The notes: generated by a model from the letters alone, not told the origin. Counted from the first letter of the stretch, positions 10,601 to 19,090 are shown. The stretch: 64,000 nt of DNA from Flavobacterium sp. HSC-61S13 (GCF_024171535.1 NZ_JALJZV010000003.1:124001-188000), one strand, 5' to 3'. Program-made: numbers and translations.

Positions 10601-13466
10601 CTGTCGAAAGCATTACCTCAAATTCGTTGTTAAAAACGGGCTCTGAATCGGTTAAATAATAGTATTTTAAAACATAAGAACCCCCATCCAATTCTAACAT
10701 AGGCGATATCAACCAATCATCAGATCGCGAACTTAATCCAAAATATTTCATAGCCTGATCGCCTTCATAAGAACCGTCCGTTGTAGTTCCCCACATATTT
10801 TGTGTCGGAGCATTCCCGTCTTTATTAACATCGACTATAGTCCAACATCTCAATGTTTTGGAATCGGTATTAAAACCCTCCTCAAACGGGATTTGATAAA
10901 CATCGCAACTCGTGAAAAACTTTACAGGACCACTCCAAATACTAAAATCTCCACCACCACAGACCGCTCTAACATAAAACTCATATTCCGTATTGGGTAG
11001 TAAATTTTGACCCAGCTGATCTTTCGTAATCGCATTTTCTTTTACCGTGGTATGAGTCCCCGCAGCTAGAGGAATTCCCTCCCCCGCTTTTTGTACCACA
11101 TATTCCCAACCCGTTCCATTAAAAACTGTCGATTCCGTCCAAGATAAAGTCGCCTTGTCCTTTTCTACTTTAGAAACCTCCAATTTTAAGGGTTCTGGAC
11201 ATCCCACAACCTCTTCGATAAACACATTATCGATATAGAGGTAAGAAATGCCTTTTGTAGTGACGTGAAAAGCCAGGTTAATATCACCACTGACTCCACT
11301 GATAAAGGTAATTTCCTCTAAAAAACCACCATTTCTATATTTATCTTTAGCAACTACCACCTTAGTAAAATTGGCAATAGCCATACCCGAGTTCGACAAC
11401 AGTACTTCAAACTCGTTGTCGTATTCACTAGCGCGGTAATGGTATTTTAGTCGATAAATCTTATTGGCGGCAAAAGTGATTACCGGACTTACCAACCAGT
11501 CGTCGTGAACAAAATTACCCGTTCCATAACCGTAGAAATACATCGATTGCCCTCCTTCATAATTGGAAGTACTGGTTTTCCAAGAATACAAGTCGTTGTT
11601 GTTGTTTAAAACCGTCCAACAACGCAGGGTTTTGGAATTCACGTTAAAACCTTCCCAGAATGGGGTTGTAAATATGCTGCAATTGGTTTTAAAGCTAAAA
11701 GGGCCCGACCAAATACTGTATTTCCCATTTCCACAAACGGTGCGTACATAGACCTCATATTCCGTATTGGCTTCCAAGTTTTTTCCAGCACTGTCTTTAG
11801 TAATAGGATTGGTTTTAGTTTTAGTCGCTGTTCCCTTAGCAAGCGGCATACCCGTACCTGGAACCTGAACCACATACTCCCAATCGGTGGCTTGAAATTC
11901 ATCGACCCATGTTAGGGTCGCTTTATCAATCCCGATATTTGTCGCATCGATTTTTATAGGCTCCGGACAATCCAAAACTTCTTCTACAAAGACATTGTCG
12001 ATATATACTGTAGTGGTCCCCGTAGACACGACATGCCAGGCTATGTTTACCTTACCGCTAAGTCCTGAAATAAAGGCTACCTCTTCGAGATACGTATCGT
12101 TTTTATAGGTTTTCTTACCAACGACTACTTTGGTAAATTTTACCGGATCAATACCCGCATTAGAAGCCAAAACTTCGAATTCATTATCGTTACTCGCAGT
12201 AGTTTTATAATGGTACTTTAAACGGTAAATTTTATTCGGTAAGAAATTAAAATTCGGAGAAATCAACCAATCGTCGTGTACTTTACCCGTACCTGAACCA
12301 AAGAAATACGCGTGTTGATCGCCTTCATAAGCCAAGGCTGAAGTTTGTAATTTCCAAATATTACTACTGGTAGGACCGGTTGAATCTTTATTTCCATCAA
12401 AGAAGGTCCAACAGTTCAGGTTTGTAGAAACCTTATTAAATCCCTCCCAAAACGGCAACACCATATCATCACATAAGGTTCTAAAGAGGTATGGTCCAAT
12501 CCACTTACTGGTTTTTCCCTGTCCGCAACTCGACTTAATATAAATTTCATACTCGGTATTGGGTTGTAGATTCCCGCCACCATTGATCCGATTAATCGCC
12601 ATGGTTTTACTGTTAGAGACCGTTCCACTGCCCACCGGTTCGGGACCCGCAGGCAATTGTACAAAATACTCCCAGGACGAATTTAAAGTATCCACTATGG
12701 TAACAGTTAGTTTGTCCTTTTCCAAACCACTGATCGCGATCTCATCATTTGGAGCAATACAGTCTACTTTTTCAACACTGATATTGTCGATATATATCAT
12801 CGTAGATCCCGTAGAGACCACCCGCCACGCTATATTTGCATCGGCTGTTGTCCCTTGAACATAAACTACCTTTTTGACGTAATCCGCATTATTATATGAC
12901 GTTTTTTCCTGTATGGTAGTCGTAAAATCAGCCACTGAAGTGCCCGTCGTTGACATCAGGATTTCCAACTCATTGTTGTAAGAAGCAATGGTTTTAATGT
13001 AAAAGGTAATTGCATAGATAGCGCCACTCATTTTTAAGGTCGGAGAAATCAACCAATCGTCGTGTTTTTTACCCGTACCAGAGCCCGAGAATTGCATGGT
13101 CCGATCCCCCTCTTGTGGTGAGAGGTTCGATTGCCTCCAAATATTGGTACCCGTCGGTGAGGTCGAATCGTTGTTCCCATCCACTATAGTCCAACAGCTG
13201 AACGTAGTCGATGACTGATTAAAACCTTCTTTAAAAGGTAACGTCTGCACATTACAGGCAGCCAATAAGGTTTTCAATTCCTGCTCTGCAAGATTATTGT
13301 ATTCGATAATTCCAGAGTTTACACTTTCTTTGTCACCGAGGCTTCCGATGTGTGAAAGAAATTCTTTAGTCGAAGTAAACAAGGAACTCATACTGTTTTC
13401 CACCTTCGAGGCATACATAAAGATACCCAGAAATAGAAGTAAAAAGAATAATAGTTGTTTTCTCAT
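7632..13466 (-). CDS. Giant T9SS type B modular surface protein G2
   Basis: 1944 residues. A signal peptide (MRKQLLFFLLLFLGIFMYA) is followed by a ~50-residue spacer. Four units of choice-of-anchor J-like beta-sandwich plus FN3 follow, with E-G-F-N motifs near residues 82, 342, 606 and 862, a steady ~262-residue period. Each J unit has a conserved D-D-W-L-I-S-P strand and an Y-I-D-N or I-D-K strand; FN3 domains are bounded by Cys. After ~1120 comes a beta domain with W-F-E-F-T-A-T, then choice-of-anchor L (~1267-1560), an Ig-like region, and the type B sorting domain (1862-1944: CPIPKGISPNGDG to GWVQINK). It is likely secreted and anchored through the T9SS. It is closest to G6 in its N-terminus and promoter. 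No ligand can be deduced. Confidence 0.92.
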   Translation of the reverse strand: MRKQLLFFLLLFLGIFMYASKVENSMSSLFTSTKEFLSHIGSLGDKESVNSGIIEYNNLAEQELKTLLAACNVQTLPFKEGFNQSSTTFSCWTIVDGNNDSTSPTGTNIWRQSNLSPQEGDRTMQFSGSGTGKKHDDWLISPTLKMSGAIYAITFYIKTIASYNNELEILMSTTGTSVADFTTTIQEKTSYNNADYVKKVVYVQGTTADANIAWRVVSTGSTMIYIDNISVEKVDCIAPNDEIAISGLEKDKLTVTIVDTLNSSWEYFVQLPAGPEPVGSGTVSNSKTMAINRINGGGNLQPNTEYEIYIKSSCGQGKTSKWIGPYLFRTLCDDMVLPFWEGFNKVSTNLNCWTFFDGNKDSTGPTSSNIWKLQTSALAYEGDQHAYFFGSGTGKVHDDWLISPNFNFLPNKIYRLKYHYKTTASNDNEFEVLASNAGIDPVKFTKVVVGKKTYKNDTYLEEVAFISGLSGKVNIAWHVVSTGTTTVYIDNVFVEEVLDCPEPIKIDATNIGIDKATLTWVDEFQATDWEYVVQVPGTGMPLAKGTATKTKTNPITKDSAGKNLEANTEYEVYVRTVCGNGKYSIWSGPFSFKTNCSIFTTPFWEGFNVNSKTLRCWTVLNNNNDLYSWKTSTSNYEGGQSMYFYGYGTGNFVHDDWLVSPVITFAANKIYRLKYHYRASEYDNEFEVLLSNSGMAIANFTKVVVAKDKYRNGGFLEEITFISGVSGDINLAFHVTTKGISYLYIDNVFIEEVVGCPEPLKLEVSKVEKDKATLSWTESTVFNGTGWEYVVQKAGEGIPLAAGTHTTVKENAITKDQLGQNLLPNTEYEFYVRAVCGGGDFSIWSGPVKFFTSCDVYQIPFEEGFNTDSKTLRCWTIVDVNKDGNAPTQNMWGTTTDGSYEGDQAMKYFGLSSRSDDWLISPMLELDGGSYVLKYYYLTDSEPVFNNEFEVMLSTEGVAVDKFKQTLVARKKYLNKAWVEEVVFINNIQGVVNIGWHAVSSTGIRTLVSIDKMSIKKIIGCPEPYYVKTTAVTNNSIDIEWQQDGGITNWEVEIVGYGSQPTGLAANIKKVTGNPKTTLIGLSEGKAYSVFVRAVCSDNVTTSDWSTPLNTAIKVGLNDECSGALTIPVNSGLECEKTISATFSGANISKISEPFCHATGVKTDVWFEFTATSTQHMLKMTDIYSNQESNGSSSSTMYIAIYDQDCATIVNTAISCFSFNNMGRDGIIMGLVPGKKYLLRVATTVKNPDFIFSLCITTSQFSSLEVSPSGDKYSVEELVKDVLIKSNCDLVSNIKYQAGDNSAINTLGYFNKATADFPFEEGIVLATHAVKYTPGPHHYVPSKDKVPKWTGDADLNEVIKQVGGVGFGDDKYVSVLEFDFIPIKDSLNFEYLFASESYDRGCTYVCKEGGALFAAWLTEIATGEGQNLALVPGTTEPIALSTIRDSNKSGAACRSMNPTFFSKYYDNIQDSKLDAPVNYVGLTVPMSSEKIPVKAGKKYRIKLAVADFCPNVLHTSAVFFNAASFDLGSVDLGVDMLVETNNALCDGESKTIKSGLSSDPAAVDIRWFRDEVLIPNEKGPDLEVTVSGTYKIMAKYLEVNCETSGSVKVEIFPAISKVLAKPEILTICRTSLKDLEIDLTQVEKRMLGTADPMRYAFTYFETKAAAEIGENAVANPKAYVVKVTAFDVKVYQLVEDLYTGCTEIFEITLKSTAGSMPAAREDVKVCATYTFPALESNQAYYTLAAAQGDQYKPGDVLDSAGLYKIYVFQDNGAGCYEETAYHIAITEAVKADVFADLNLKCEFHELKALSEHNRYFTQSGGRGTELAVGTIILDTQRIYVYASSPDGLCIDESSFEVRFEECPIPKGISPNGDGFNDAFDLSKHGATSVVIYNRYGTEVFSYQGVYTNQWVGQNKSGKLLPDGTYYYVVIAHGKTRTGWVQINK

Positions 13467-13492
13467 AATTTAATGTTTTGCTGGTTTCCTTT

Positions 13493-13500
13493 CAAATATA
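13493..13500 (-). promoter_or_regulatory. -7 promoter box of G2
   Basis: TATATTTG on the minus strand, 26 nt upstream of the ATG. The 20 nt before it (GTTTGGTTAAATAAAATTGA) resemble the same stretch before G6 and differ from those of G1, G4 and G5. Confidence 0.6.
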
Positions 13501-13755
13501 TCAATTTTATTTAACCAAACATTAACATCAAATGTTAATACAACCATATATACCGATAATTTACCCCATAATAATGCGATTTGACAATTCTACAAACAAA
13601 TTACCGCTAAATATTTAATCCGAAAAATATTATTTTCGCAATACGCAAATAAATCGCGAATAATTAAGATATTATTCACGTTTTGAAACAAAAACAGCCG
13701 TTCGCTTCCCTAGCTTGTTTTAAGTATCCCCATGCAACCAGAACATACTTTTAAC

Positions 13756-13789
13756 AAAAAATCCCAACTTTTTTGGGTTGGGATTTTTT
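13756..13789. terminator. Symmetric terminator hairpin
   Basis: A 13-bp perfect stem (aaaaaatcccaac / gttgggatttttt) with A- and T-runs on both flanks, so it could work in either direction. On the minus strand it lies ~175 nt beyond the 169-residue gene at 13964. The rest of the 13501-13963 gap holds a second smaller hairpin at ~13917-13937 (acacttata/tataagtgt) and nothing else I recognise. Confidence 0.6.
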
Positions 13790-13963
13790 GTTGCAATCAA
13801 CAGTATGATGATAGTAAGTACTCTATTTTGTGCATACCAGCATCATGCTGGAGCGAGTGGTTTTTTTGATCTAACTTAGCTTATTAAACAAGTAAGCCAT
13901 TCCAATAAAACACATAACACTTATATTTATAAGTGTTTTTTAAACTACAATATCAAGAATACT

Positions 13964-14473
13964 TTACTTGTTTTTCAATTTTTTATATTCCCGAATTAAT
14001 TCTTTTAGCTGTCGATTAGAAGTGACGTCCACATCCTTATCTGATAGAAAATGCTTAAACTTGAAATTACTTTTATAATTTTTCAACATAATTTCCTGAT
14101 CAACAATTAAAAGTTCATTTCTCAAATGTTGTTTTTCAGCTTCTATTACACCAAGCAATTCGAATTTATCACCAAAATCTCTGCGAAAAGTAGTGGTATT
14201 AAAAGGAATCGCGTTTAGAATTTGCATTTGTTTTTTTGATTTTAGATCCAAACCTCCAATGATTTTAATCGCAATTTCTTCAACCTCATTTTTTGATAAA
14301 AGATCTAAATTTTCAGGAAAAAGCGATTCAACTTGTTGTTGTTTCTTTCCCTTTTTGTAGTCCGCAGATTTAGAAGCCGATTTATTTACCGTTTCAGTAG
14401 AAACAAATCCACTTCCAAAACATTTTTTACAATTACTATTTAAGCCTTGGCAAGTACAAATTTCAGATCTCAT
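13964..14473 (-). CDS. Small protein with Cys-rich N-terminus, function unknown
   Basis: 169 residues, no signal peptide, so probably cytoplasmic. The first 25 residues hold C-T-C and C-K-K-C-F-G-S-G, spaced like a small zinc-binding knuckle similar in look to the CxxCxGxG motif of DnaJ zinc fingers; only one such half is present. The rest is charged and helical, with a basic Lys-rich C-terminus (EYKKLKNK). The gene has its own promoter-like sequence and a terminator and is not part of a neighbouring operon. It lies between the adhesin-like gene G2 and the toxin/immunity region. I do not recognise a family. Nucleic-acid binding would be a guess from charge alone. Confidence 0.7.
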   Translation of the reverse strand: MRSEICTCQGLNSNCKKCFGSGFVSTETVNKSASKSADYKKGKKQQQVESLFPENLDLLSKNEVEEIAIKIIGGLDLKSKKQMQILNAIPFNTTTFRRDFGDKFELLGVIEAEKQHLRNELLIVDQEIMLKNYKSNFKFKHFLSDKDVDVTSNRQLKELIREYKKLKNK

Positions 14474-14500
14474 TTATTTTATTGTTATAGTAATTATTTA

Positions 14501-14531
14501 TAAAAGTATTTCATTTGCAAAACTAATCAAA
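14501..14531 (-). promoter_or_regulatory. Candidate promoter of the 169-residue gene
   Basis: The minus strand has TTTG (14528-14531), 19 nt, then TACTTTTA (14501-14508), close to the Bacteroidetes -33/-7 pattern. The -7 box lies 27 nt upstream of the ATG. Confidence 0.45.
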
Positions 14532-14640
14532 TTCTGTTTCAAAATAGTTTAAAATGTTTTCGTAATTATGTTGTGTTTTATACCTCCTTACAGCAAGAAA
14601 TGAAATTCAACGCAGTCAACACTTTTATGTTCAGAAATTC

Positions 14641-14801
14641 ATTACTAATATCCCTCGATTAAACCGCAGTTAATATACAAAGAAACCGAATGCTATTTTA
14701 ACAAAAATGGAAGATTAGCTTTTATCGATAAACTACCTTTATAAACACAAAACCCCAATAGGATTGAGCGTTTTGTTTTTATTATAGACCACGCGAGAGG
14801 A
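14641..14801 (-). repeat. Repeat element copy 1, left part (split by the IS)
   Basis: First of five copies of the ~215-240 bp element. It contains the shared block from TACTAATAT through ACAAAGAAACC and TTTATCGATAAAC, a terminator-like hairpin near 14745-14776, and the left arm CGCGAG plus loop AGGA of the end hairpin. The IS follows directly after the loop; the other arm resumes at 16394. A degenerate version of the outer end (aagaaatgaaattcaacg, ~14594) lies to its left. Confidence 0.8.
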
Positions 14802-16393
14802 CCCATAAATCCGCAACTCTATACCAGAAGTTGATATTTTATCATTTATAACTACTAAGGATGAAGAAAAGTATCTTAAGTAATTATTTAGGTTGCCTAA
14901 AGAGCATATTTTCCCCTGTAAAGGATTTATTCTTTCTATTTTTATTTTAATATGTTGAAGAACTTTTTGAAAGATACTATATAAAAAGTGGTCAGGTGTA
15001 CCAATGAATAGTTCCATAAATTTTCAGATGCCATTGTCTGGAACGGTAAACCCACTTTGCAGGAATAGCAATAAATCTAAAAATAAATTTTTTGATTCTA
15101 TAATTTGGCTGTAGACCTTTTACTTTTTTAGAGAAGAGGTTTATGATATAATGGTAAATATTTCTGCAAATGGCCATGATTTGTAAATAGACTTGATTTT
15201 GTTCCAATGTAGAAAAAGGCAATTTTTGCCATCCAAAGTCATTTTTTAGAACATCAAACTCCTTTTCAATCGTTCCTCTTTGATTGTAATAAAAAACAAT
15301 GTCGTCAGGCTTACTTTGTTGATCATTGGTGATGATGATCGAGTAAACACAGGCTTCTCCAGTAAAGGTATTTATCTGACCATCCTTTCTTTTTTCTTTG
15401 GTTACAATAAACCTATACTCGTGGAGATCATCTTGCAGCTTATAATCTTTGGCAGCTCTCTTAAAAGGCGTATAGTATACTTCGCCTCTAAAGATTCCGT
15501 CTTCTTTGTCGCCTACAACCTCCCATTCTTTAACCGATGAAATGACGGTATCCATTGTTGAGGACATTCTCGCCTTGACATAAAATCTGTTCGTATGCTT
15601 TTCAATGGTTCTTATAGTTCGAAACTCATACGAAGCACTATCTGCCCTAAATCGATCTGTTTTAATATTATGATTCTCAAGATGCCTAAACATTCTTTCA
15701 AGTGTTTCGGACTGCAAAATTCCCGCATTGCTTCTTCCATTTCTGTTTTCTACATAAACAACATTTGATCCTACTAACGCAACTCCTGGAACATATCCAT
15801 AGCATTTTTTATAGGTGATTTGCGCATCTTCTTTTTCGGTATAACAGACGGTATTGTCATAGTCTAAATCAACCATCGTGTCGGTGAATTTTGTTATCCT
15901 TTTAAGGATCTCAAGGTTTAATTGAGTCAGTTTCTCATTAATGGCAAATTGATGTAAGTGCTCACCCCGACCAGTAGCAAATTCAGTAGTAGGTTCAGCA
16001 AGTTCTTTTAAGCGGTTCAAAACCCTGTCGGGGCTGGGAATTTTAAGCTTTGGCGATTGAGAAAAGTTAGGTTTAAAGTTACTTGACAAATCTTCTGCAC
16101 AGTCACCACCACAAAAGAATACAGACCAATAACTATAGAGTAAATCTCTCCAATTATATTTACTTTGGGCTCCCAATTTGGGCAGGGTTTCATTAAGAGT
16201 CTTTCCAATCTCTTTATTATCGAGTTCTGCAATAACAAAATTCAAGCCGCCAAAGGCCGAAATCCCATTGGAATTCAATATTTTCATATCTGCTTATTAA
16301 GTATCACCAATTTAGGTGATTACATTAAGAACGCAAAGAATTGACTATTAAATATTTACCTTTTTCATTAACAGTCAGTTGCGGATTTATGGG
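14802..16393 (-). mobile_element. IS1380-family insertion sequence, 1592 bp, apparently complete
   Basis: Perfect 17-bp terminal inverted repeats: CCCATAAATCCGCAACT at 14802-14818 and its reverse complement at 16377-16393. The element is flanked by a 4-bp direct repeat, AGGA, at 14798-14801 and 16394-16397. It carries one full-length transposase on the minus strand. The 4-bp duplication and single transposase fit the IS1380 family. The insertion lies exactly in the loop of a repeat-element hairpin, and removing it with one AGGA restores a sequence seen intact at 20437 and 21857. Confidence 0.9.
14992..16287 (-). CDS. IS1380-family DDE transposase
   Basis: 431 residues, a normal length for the family. 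It catalyses cut-and-paste movement of the surrounding IS by binding the 17-bp ends. Likely catalytic residues are D142 or D144 (in V-D-L-D-Y-D-N-T-V), D216 (in R-F-R-A-D-S-A-S-Y) and E341 (in YYNQRGTIEKEFDVLKND). The last motif, Y-N-Q-R-G-x-x-E, is typical of IS1380 enzymes. The reading frame is intact with an ATG start at 16287, about 90 nt inside the right end, so the enzyme may be active. About 190 nt at the left end of the IS is non-coding. Confidence 0.92.
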   Translation of the reverse strand: MKILNSNGISAFGGLNFVIAELDNKEIGKTLNETLPKLGAQSKYNWRDLLYSYWSVFFCGGDCAEDLSSNFKPNFSQSPKLKIPSPDRVLNRLKELAEPTTEFATGRGEHLHQFAINEKLTQLNLEILKRITKFTDTMVDLDYDNTVCYTEKEDAQITYKKCYGYVPGVALVGSNVVYVENRNGRSNAGILQSETLERMFRHLENHNIKTDRFRADSASYEFRTIRTIEKHTNRFYVKARMSSTMDTVISSVKEWEVVGDKEDGIFRGEVYYTPFKRAAKDYKLQDDLHEYRFIVTKEKRKDGQINTFTGEACVYSIIITNDQQSKPDDIVFYYNQRGTIEKEFDVLKNDFGWQKLPFSTLEQNQVYLQIMAICRNIYHYIINLFSKKVKGLQPNYRIKKFIFRFIAIPAKWVYRSRQWHLKIYGTIHWYT

Positions 16394-16413
16394 AGGACTC
16401 GCGCGGTAGCGGG
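16394..16413 (-). repeat. Repeat element copy 1, right part
   Basis: AGGA (target duplication) followed by the arm CTCGCG and the end motif CGGTAGCGGGGG. It completes the hairpin whose other half ends at 14801. Confidence 0.8.
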
Positions 16414-16435
16414 GGAGGAAAACCTAGTAATACAC

Positions 16436-17314
16436 TTAGTTATCAGATGAAGAAAACTTAATTTTTTCATGATAATGTATGACCTTATCCTTTGGCACAG
16501 AAGCAGGCCTATCAACTATAAAGAAATCCTTGTCAAAATACGTCATAGTTGTCTGAATTTCAACTAAATAATCTGATTTTTTATCTACTAAAACCTCGTA
16601 TATAAACCCTTTAATGTTTTGCTTACCTGTTTTAACAAAGTCAACTGCAAAAAAACCACTATTTGTTCCACTATAGAAGGTATCTACTCTAGTCTTAACA
16701 ATATTACTGTAGTCTGGCTTTAAACCATATCCTATACAAACATTTTCTTGACTAAATTCCCCGAGTTTTTTTCTGTAAACAATAGTTCCAGTAGATTTTC
16801 CTACATACAAGGTATCGGGAATTATAAATTTAACATAATCGCTCTTACTTTCATCTACATTACCTTCAGAATCAAAAAATTTTAATTGAGCAACAAATGA
16901 GGTGTCTTTTTCTATCATATAATAAACCTGCTTTTCTAAAATTGTTGATTTATAATAATTCCACCATCCTGTCTTTCGCTTATTAAAAAGTCTCCCCTCT
17001 ATACTCAAATCACCATTTTCATCAAATCCTTTGTAGAAGATATATGGGTAATGCAATTGAGTAATATAGTTTTTAACTTGATTATTTTCATAATACTCAA
17101 ATAAGGTATCTCGTTTTAAATCATCTTTGATTTCAAAAATATATTGTAGCTGACCGTTTTTGTGGTACCACTTATCACTTATAACTACTCCATCTCTTAG
17201 TATATATTCCTTCTTTAACTCACCCGTACTATAATATTCTTTTCGAAGTTTATTATCATTACATGAGTAAATAACTAACACATATAAAACAAATATTTTT
17301 ATTTTCTTAGTCAA
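16436..17314 (-). CDS. Lipoprotein with MORN-type (YwqK-like) repeats; possible orphan immunity protein
   Basis: 292 residues. The N-terminus MTKKIKIFVLYVLVIYSC ends in a lipobox-like Y-S-C, so it is probably a lipoprotein. Residues ~25-130 hold four or five repeats of the type Y-x-x-x-G-x-L-x-x-E (e.g. YYSTGELKKEY, YHKNGQLQYIF, DENGDLSIEGR), as in MORN_2/YwqK proteins, some of which are annotated as antitoxins or immunity proteins. The C-terminal half is unknown. The only possible start is TTG, because an in-frame stop lies eight codons upstream and no ATG intervenes. The gene is bracketed by inverted repeat-element ends (16394-16413 and 17351-17403) and has no toxin gene directly upstream. 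An orphan immunity role is inferred from this context. Confidence 0.65.
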   Translation of the reverse strand: MTKKIKIFVLYVLVIYSCNDNKLRKEYYSTGELKKEYILRDGVVISDKWYHKNGQLQYIFEIKDDLKRDTLFEYYENNQVKNYITQLHYPYIFYKGFDENGDLSIEGRLFNKRKTGWWNYYKSTILEKQVYYMIEKDTSFVAQLKFFDSEGNVDESKSDYVKFIIPDTLYVGKSTGTIVYRKKLGEFSQENVCIGYGLKPDYSNIVKTRVDTFYSGTNSGFFAVDFVKTGKQNIKGFIYEVLVDKKSDYLVEIQTTMTYFDKDFFIVDRPASVPKDKVIHYHEKIKFSSSDN

Positions 17315-17350
17315 ACCTGTTTTTTTACTTAGTTAACACTTTAGTTGATT

Positions 17351-17403
17351 CCCCGCTGCCGCACGAAATGAAATTCGACGAAGTCAATCCTTTCGTGTGG
17401 CAC
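17351..17403 (-). repeat. Solo repeat-element end (hairpin)
   Basis: CCCCGCTGCCGCACGAA (17351-17367), the left end seen in copy 2, followed by ATGAAATTCGACGAAG and a returning arm TTTCGTGTGGC, so GCCGCACGAAA pairs with TTTCGTGTGGC. It is not followed by the rest of the element. Positions 17404-17508 hold nothing recognisable. Confidence 0.7.
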
Positions 17404-17508
17404 ATGCACCTCAACAATACTTAATAAAAAACACTCTCTGCACAATATTACTTTACGTTAGAAGTTTTCTTAACTATAAGATTCATACACCACTACTTTA
17501 TCAACCAA

Positions 17509-17748
17509 CCCCGCTGCCGCACGAAATGAAATTCGACGGAGTAAATCCTTTAGTCTAGCAAAATTCATTATACTAATATTCCTCTCTTAAACCGCAGTTA
17601 ATATACAAAGAAACCTCATTATATTTTAACAAAAATGGAAGATTAGCTTTTATCGATAAAGTGCCTTTGTAAACGCAAATCTTCCAATATAATTTAGCGT
17701 TTTTGTATGTAATATAGACCACACGAAAGGATTCGTGCGGTAGCGGGG
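17509..17748 (-). repeat. Repeat element copy 2 (complete, 240 bp, inverted ends)
   Basis: Begins with CCCCGCTGCCGCACGAA (17509-17525) and ends with TTCGTGCGGTAGCGGGG (17732-17748), inverted repeats matching at 16 of 17 positions. It contains the block shared by all copies, an imperfect terminator-like hairpin (~17675-17705) and the hairpin CACGAA-AGGA-TTCGTG. No open frame of note; it looks like a non-autonomous MITE/REP-type element. Confidence 0.8.
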
Positions 17749-17787
17749 GAACAGAATAAGGTTCTTAAAGTAACCTAATTTACATAA

Positions 17788-18243
17788 TCATTTTACAAAT
17801 GTTTTATGTGTAAATTTTGTTTCTATATATTTAAATCTAATACTATCTCCTTGAGCTATTTCTACCACATCTAAAAAGATAAAAGTTATCACCTTATCCC
17901 CTACATGACCAAAACTTTTAATTTTCAATGTATCATTTGTCAGAACATTTTCAAAAGCTTCATAATCATAATTGCTGAGGTCTTCAATTCTTTTATTATA
18001 AACTGAATCTTGAATTATATAGTATATTTTAATAAAACGGTTTTTATTTATTTCGTAATTCTGATATTCCGAATCGTATAAATAGCTTATAAAATTTATT
18101 CTATCTGAAATCAAAGTATCGGCACTTTTACTAATTACCAATTCCGCTTTTTTTAAGCTTTTTTCTGAACGATTTAATTTCGAATCCTCTTTACATGAAT
18201 ATAAAGAAAAAACGATTATCAAAATAAAAAATTTTCTCATCAA
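17788..18243 (-). CDS. Small lipoprotein, candidate immunity protein for the 18240-18884 tail
   Basis: 151 residues with the lipoprotein signal MMRKFFILIIVFSLYSC (lipobox L-Y-S-C). The mature part is hydrophilic and I do not recognise a family. Its ATG overlaps the stop of the upstream Rhs-tail frame by 4 nt (ATGA), the tight coupling usual for polymorphic toxin tails and their immunity genes. A lipoprotein immunity protein would imply that the cognate toxin acts in or enters through the periplasm; this is inference. A repeat element (copy 2) follows immediately downstream. Confidence 0.65.
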   Translation of the reverse strand: MMRKFFILIIVFSLYSCKEDSKLNRSEKSLKKAELVISKSADTLISDRINFISYLYDSEYQNYEINKNRFIKIYYIIQDSVYNKRIEDLSNYDYEAFENVLTNDTLKIKSFGHVGDKVITFIFLDVVEIAQGDSIRFKYIETKFTHKTFVK

Positions 18244-18884
18244 TTAATCTTAGTGTTTTTTCTGGCTGTTTCTTGCGCTGCCCCCTCTCTTTTATAAATA
18301 TGATGTCTGACATTTGCTTCTTCCTTACGCGAAACAACCGTATCAGTTCTTTCTTCACTAGAAACTTTTAATTGTACACTACCATCATTTCGAACATCAG
18401 ATATATAAGTACGCTTGGTGTTTTCTATAGTTATCTCATCAACAGCTTCCCCTGCTCCTGCTCCTGCTTGATAACCTCCAATTAGGTCGCCTACAATCTC
18501 AACAATACCTTTGCCTTTAGTAGAGGGCTTAAAACTTGGAGAAGCGTCAGTAACTTTATCCACATTAGTTTCTCCTCCCGACGTTCCAGTAGTTCTATCA
18601 TTTTGCCCCCCTCCATTCTTCATAACCATTGTTGTTTCTACATCTTTTGTAAATCTTAGTAACTTTTGAGGTTCTGCAGGAGTAAAAAGATCACTAACCC
18701 AATCCACGGCCCTTTTAAATCCTGTATGATTATAAACCATTTCGGCAGTAGATTGTTTTTTCTTTCCCGGACCAGAAGACTCCGCACTCATCCCAGTAGG
18801 ATCAGTCATATTTATTGGATTGTTGTGAACATAATGGTATGGAGTCCATCCTGGGAACTGCTCCGCCAACGGGTCTACACTCAA
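18240..18884 (-). CDS. Orphan Rhs-core and variable toxin-like tail (tail 3)
   Basis: 214 residues, the 3' part of a silent RHS fragment. It opens inside the Rhs core (S-V-D-P-L-A-E-Q-F, then H-N-N-P-I-N-M-T-D-P-T-G-M) and continues into a unique ~180-residue tail. The tail contains a Gly/Ala stretch (IGGYQAGAGAGEA) and a charged C-terminus (RHHIYKREGAAQETARK). No family is recognised and no catalytic motif is clear. The first usable start is TTG within the core; there is no signal peptide and no promoter evident, so I expect it not to be exported as it stands. The tail and its overlapping lipoprotein gene form a displaced tail/immunity module. The same core preceding tails at 21502 and 22927 shows common origin. 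Confidence 0.7.
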   Translation of the reverse strand: MSVDPLAEQFPGWTPYHYVHNNPINMTDPTGMSAESSGPGKKKQSTAEMVYNHTGFKRAVDWVSDLFTPAEPQKLLRFTKDVETTMVMKNGGGQNDRTTGTSGGETNVDKVTDASPSFKPSTKGKGIVEIVGDLIGGYQAGAGAGEAVDEITIENTKRTYISDVRNDGSVQLKVSSEERTDTVVSRKEEANVRHHIYKREGAAQETARKNTKIN

Positions 18885-19090
18885 AAATATACTAGCTCCC
18901 GGATCATAATAACGCGCACCATAGTAATAATAGCCTGTCGACTCATCGAACTCTGCCCTACGGGCGATTTGTTCGACAAAAGCTCATCCGCTTTTACCTC
19001 CAAAGTCATTGAATTTATAGACATTTTCAAAGATGTTGTTGGTACTTTGCTGTACCATGACTTCTCCAAAAGGCAAATACTCAATATACT
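18885..19090 (-). pseudogene. Upstream part of orphan Rhs core, with a 53-nt replacement carrying a stop
   Basis: Minus-strand translation gives the core residues EYLPFGEVMVQQSTNN and ENVYKFN, then DFGGKSG and TGA (18984-18986), then EFDESTGYYYYGARYYDPG in the same frame. In the intact gene K-F-N-G-K-E-L-D-E-S-T-G is continuous. Positions 18955-19007 (53 nt) replace 5 nt of the intact core, a net +48, so the frame is kept but a stop is introduced. Core homology ends at ~19090, where repeat element copy 3 begins. Confidence 0.8.

Noticed and set aside
14739..15017. 92-codon frame across the left end of the IS
   Set aside because: It crosses the terminal inverted repeat and the host flank and overlaps the transposase end; no family features.
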